Assembly: GCA_012976225.1 (NCBI GenBank)
Contig: JAAVVG010000003.1
Location: 124,001 to 188,000 of the forward strand
From: Golubevia sp. BC0850
Taxonomy: Eukaryota; Basidiomycota; Exobasidiomycetes; Golubeviales; Golubeviaceae
DNA: 64,000 nucleotides
Direction: 5' to 3'
This document shows positions 61,422-64,000 of this stretch, in pieces. Positions within the stretch are counted from its first letter, which is position 1, and each line of letters begins with the position of its first letter. The notes under the pieces are model-generated. The model made no database searches. It saw only the letters and a program-made list of their open reading frames with translations, and was not told where the DNA came from. The position numbers and the translations under genes are program-made.

Positions 61422-63321
61422 ATGTCAAAGGTAAGCTCAACTCATCCAACATCTATTCATTGCTATGGCTTATCCTCTAGATTCCTCTCCCTTTAATAAC
61501 TCGGATCCATCCTACTCCATACTCTACTCCCAATCCTACTCCTACTCACCACTCTCATCAACTTCACTCTCCTCCATCAGGCTCAATTCTTAAGAGAATA
61601 CAAATTGGTAGTAGTAGGTGGTGGAGGAGTGGGAAAATCAGCCTTGACGATTCAATTCATTCAATCCCATTTCGTTGATGAATATGATCCAACCATCGAA
61701 GGTGAGTCAAGAGATCGGTTCCATCTCAACCTCCATTAGGATGACAAGATGAAAGAGATGATGTTCGAGAAAGGAGGGGGGTGTTTGCAAAGGGAAAGGG
61801 ATAGACCATTCTGGATTGGGAATGGACGCCTATCAGCTCTTCGCAAGCGATCAACTCGCTCGTCGATTTCTAGATCAAAGTGCAAAACTCTTGAACAGCT
61901 CTTCTTGAAAACGAAAGCACTATGCTCAGAAGCCAGTATCAGCCGACCTTTTATCAGTCCAGAAATCTCATCCTCCCCCTCTCCTTTCTCCTCTTTCCCT
62001 TTTCTCCTCTCTCTTCTTCTATTCTCGTCAAATCTCTTCCAACTCTGAACGTCCTGAATCACTTCAAAAAAAACACGAACTCAATTCATCTATCAATCTT
62101 GATCAACCTTCCTCCCTTCGAACCTAACCCCTCAACCTCAAAACCTGCAACCGGATAAATCCTTCAAAAACTCACCGAAAAACCAATAGATTCTTATCGC
62201 AAACAATGTGTCATCGATGAAGAAGTTGCTTTGTTGGATGTTTTGGATACCGCTGGACAAGAGGAATATAGGTTAGTAATGAGAGAGAGGGGGGTGAGAG
62301 GATCAAGCCTAGATAGGGGAATCAAACCAATCTTGAAATGGGAGATTGATGGGGTGGGGAGGAAACGATCGTGATTGGTTGAAGTTGTTCCAATTGAATC
62401 CTTGAACAAGGGACTGGAAAAGCGAAAGCCCAAAGTGGAGGAGAGGAGAGAGAGACAGAGATTGAAGGGAAGGTCCAGCCCCTCCTCTAGATGCTGATAA
62501 GCAACATGTTGAAGTTTTTCTGTGATGATTCAAAGCTAGGAATTTCCAGAAAGAAGGGAATTTTCTCTGGGAGATGAGAATCCAACCCTCTAGTCGAAAC
62601 TCCACTAACCTCTTCCCAAATCCCCACTCTCACTTCTTCCATCCCTTTCCCTTTCCTTTCCCTTCTTTCATTTCATCTCTTCCTCTCCACTCTCTCCTCC
62701 TTCATCTCTCCTCCTCTTTCGCTTCCTTAGTGCAATGCGTGAACAATACATGCGTACAGGAGAAGGTTTCCTATTAGTCTATTCCATAACCTCTCGAAAT
62801 TCCTTTGATGAAATCTCAACTTTCCACCAACAAATCTTAAGAGTCAAGGATAGAGATTACGTTCCAGTGATTGTGGTGGCTAATAAATGTGATTTGGAAT
62901 ATGAGAGACAGGTTGGGACTCATGGTGAGTTTTTTTGTTTCTCGCTTCCTCTTCTCTCTACTCCTTGAGAAGCAAATCAGCATTAAAGAAAGAAAAATTT
63001 CAGAAAGGGAGGGAGAAGGAGAATTCATGGATTCTGATAGGCTGACTCTGTGTTTTCTTTTTCTTTTGAACGATGAATTCGCTTTCTTCAGAGGGTCGCG
63101 AATTAGCCAAACATTTCGCTTGTCGTTTCATTGAAACCTCAGCAAAACAACGAATCAATGTCGATGAAGCTTTTTCGAATTTAGTTAGAGAAATTAGAAG
63201 ATATAATAAGGAACAAACTATTGGTAGACCTGGTGCACCTGGAAATGAAGGTGGAGAGATGCCGGAAAGAGGTTCGAAGGAAAGAAGAGGTGGTTGTAAG
63301 GGTTGTTGTATGGTGATGTAA
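61422..63321 (+). CDS. RAS1: Ras small GTPase
   Basis: Five exons (61422-61430, 61581-61701, 62190-62271, 62731-62924, 63092-63321) give 211 aa in phase. The first exon is nine bases (MSK). The P-loop is GGGGVGKS, the effector loop [15 protein letters not shown], switch [23 protein letters not shown], the base-binding motif NKCDLE, and the G5 motif ETSAK. The linker is Gly/Pro/Glu-rich and the end is GCKGCCMVM, a CaaX box (CMVM) with an upstream Cys likely to be palmitoylated. A protein of this form sits at the plasma membrane and drives cAMP and MAP-kinase signalling in growth and mating. Introns 2 and 3 are long (488 and 459 nt). The exact paralogue (Ras1 or Ras2) cannot be settled. Confidence 0.95.
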
Positions 63322-64000
63322 GAAGAAACGTTTGGGATGAGAGGGGCAAGTTATGATCCGCTGGGGTTTCTTTCTCCCCTCACTAAACATCAACTCCTTC
63401 AATTCTTCATCAACACACGAAAAAAAATACCCTCTTATGACCCAATTTCTCTAAAACATCAAGAAAAACTACAACAGAATTTCCGACCTCTTCAAACCCC
63501 AAGTCTACTCACTCTCCGTTCCCTTTGATATCCAACCACTCTCCCCTTAACGACCCTCCTTCCCTCTCACCTCATCTACTAAGCTATCAAGACTCTACTC
63601 CCAAAATCCACCTCAAAAACCAGGCTCATGGCCCTTTCTCTCTTCCTACATCGACATCCCAATCTTCCCATCTTTTATTTTCATGATCTCTTCTCTCTAC
63701 TTTCTTTTGTCTTCTTTATTACACTCTCTCTTCTCTCTTGTTACGATTTCTCTTTTTCTCTCTCATTTCGATACTAAGATTCACACTCTTGTTACAATGC
63801 TCACTTTTTGTTCTCTTTCTCTTTGATGAAGCTGTTTCACGCATTGATCGAAAAGGAAGAAACCGAGTTATAAGCGATTCGCGCTATCCTTCTCTTGCTC
63901 CGCTTCATTTCCGCTCCTTCTCTCCAAAGGTTCTCACTTTCTTCTCTGTTGTTTTTACGGCGTACCAAAGCAACTTGATCCGGAAAACAGCAACGCCTTT
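63322..64000. other. Region downstream of Ras
   Basis: C/T-rich sequence, at first the Ras 3' UTR. No ORF, RNA gene or repeat is supported up to the window edge. Confidence 0.4.

Noticed and set aside
1-64000. Retroelements, DNA transposons, CRISPR arrays, secondary-metabolite or mating-type cluster
   Set aside because: No reverse transcriptase, integrase, transposase, long terminal repeat, spaced repeats, or grouped biosynthetic or pheromone/homeodomain genes were seen.

Overview
This is a gene-dense nuclear segment from a fungus. Genes are split by many short introns (mostly 75-200 nt, nearly all with GTGAGT-type donors and CAG/TAG acceptors), Ser-rich low-complexity tails are common, and neighbouring genes are only tens to hundreds of bases apart. 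The gene set (a mitochondrial calcium uniporter, an ankyrin plus DIL protein, Arp3, a Ras with a CaaX end, a Dal5-type permease) fits a basidiomycete-like filamentous or dimorphic fungus. I infer this from content and cannot name the species. I see no retroelement, LTR, CRISPR array, tRNA or rRNA gene.

Layout, left to right. 1-505 is the 5' end of a gene running off the left edge. 2028-8009 encodes a very long Ser-rich protein. 8683-12290 (minus, ECD/SGT1) and 12353-16112 (plus, ULP1) diverge from a very short shared promoter. 16200-21605 is a looser stretch: a small unidentified gene, a decayed F-box gene, a perfect 21-bp hairpin, a small membrane protein, and a Dal5-family permease that appears to have lost one base in an exon. 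22125-23416 encodes a CCDC174-like protein.

23641-29756 (minus) encodes mitochondrial DNA polymerase gamma, read in frame into a long C-terminal extension with a LYR-like motif. It diverges across 166 bp from the mitochondrial calcium uniporter (29923-32446). Arp3 (33027-35895, minus) and the GPN1 GTPase (36101-38298) form another divergent pair. 38757-43720 (minus) is an ankyrin/DIL protein. 44090-45093 is a decayed gene of unknown family and 46526-47508 a second decayed F-box/LRR gene.

The right third holds mitoribosomal protein mL43 (48114-48846), a secreted FAD-linked oxidase (49992-51804), an Sds23-like CBS protein (52265-54754), a Ynd1-like Golgi apyrase (55121-58473), an unidentified gene with an uncertain reading frame (59368-61108), and Ras (61422-63321).

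Most intact genes are housekeeping: mitochondrial genome copying, mitochondrial translation and calcium uptake; actin branching; RNA polymerase assembly; SUMO processing; secretory-pathway glycosylation; Ras signalling. I see no metabolic cluster. The unusual points are the polymerase-LYR fusion, two mitochondrial genes on one short promoter, and several host genes at different stages of decay. Exon borders were worked out by hand from splice motifs and phase agreement; no transcript data were available.
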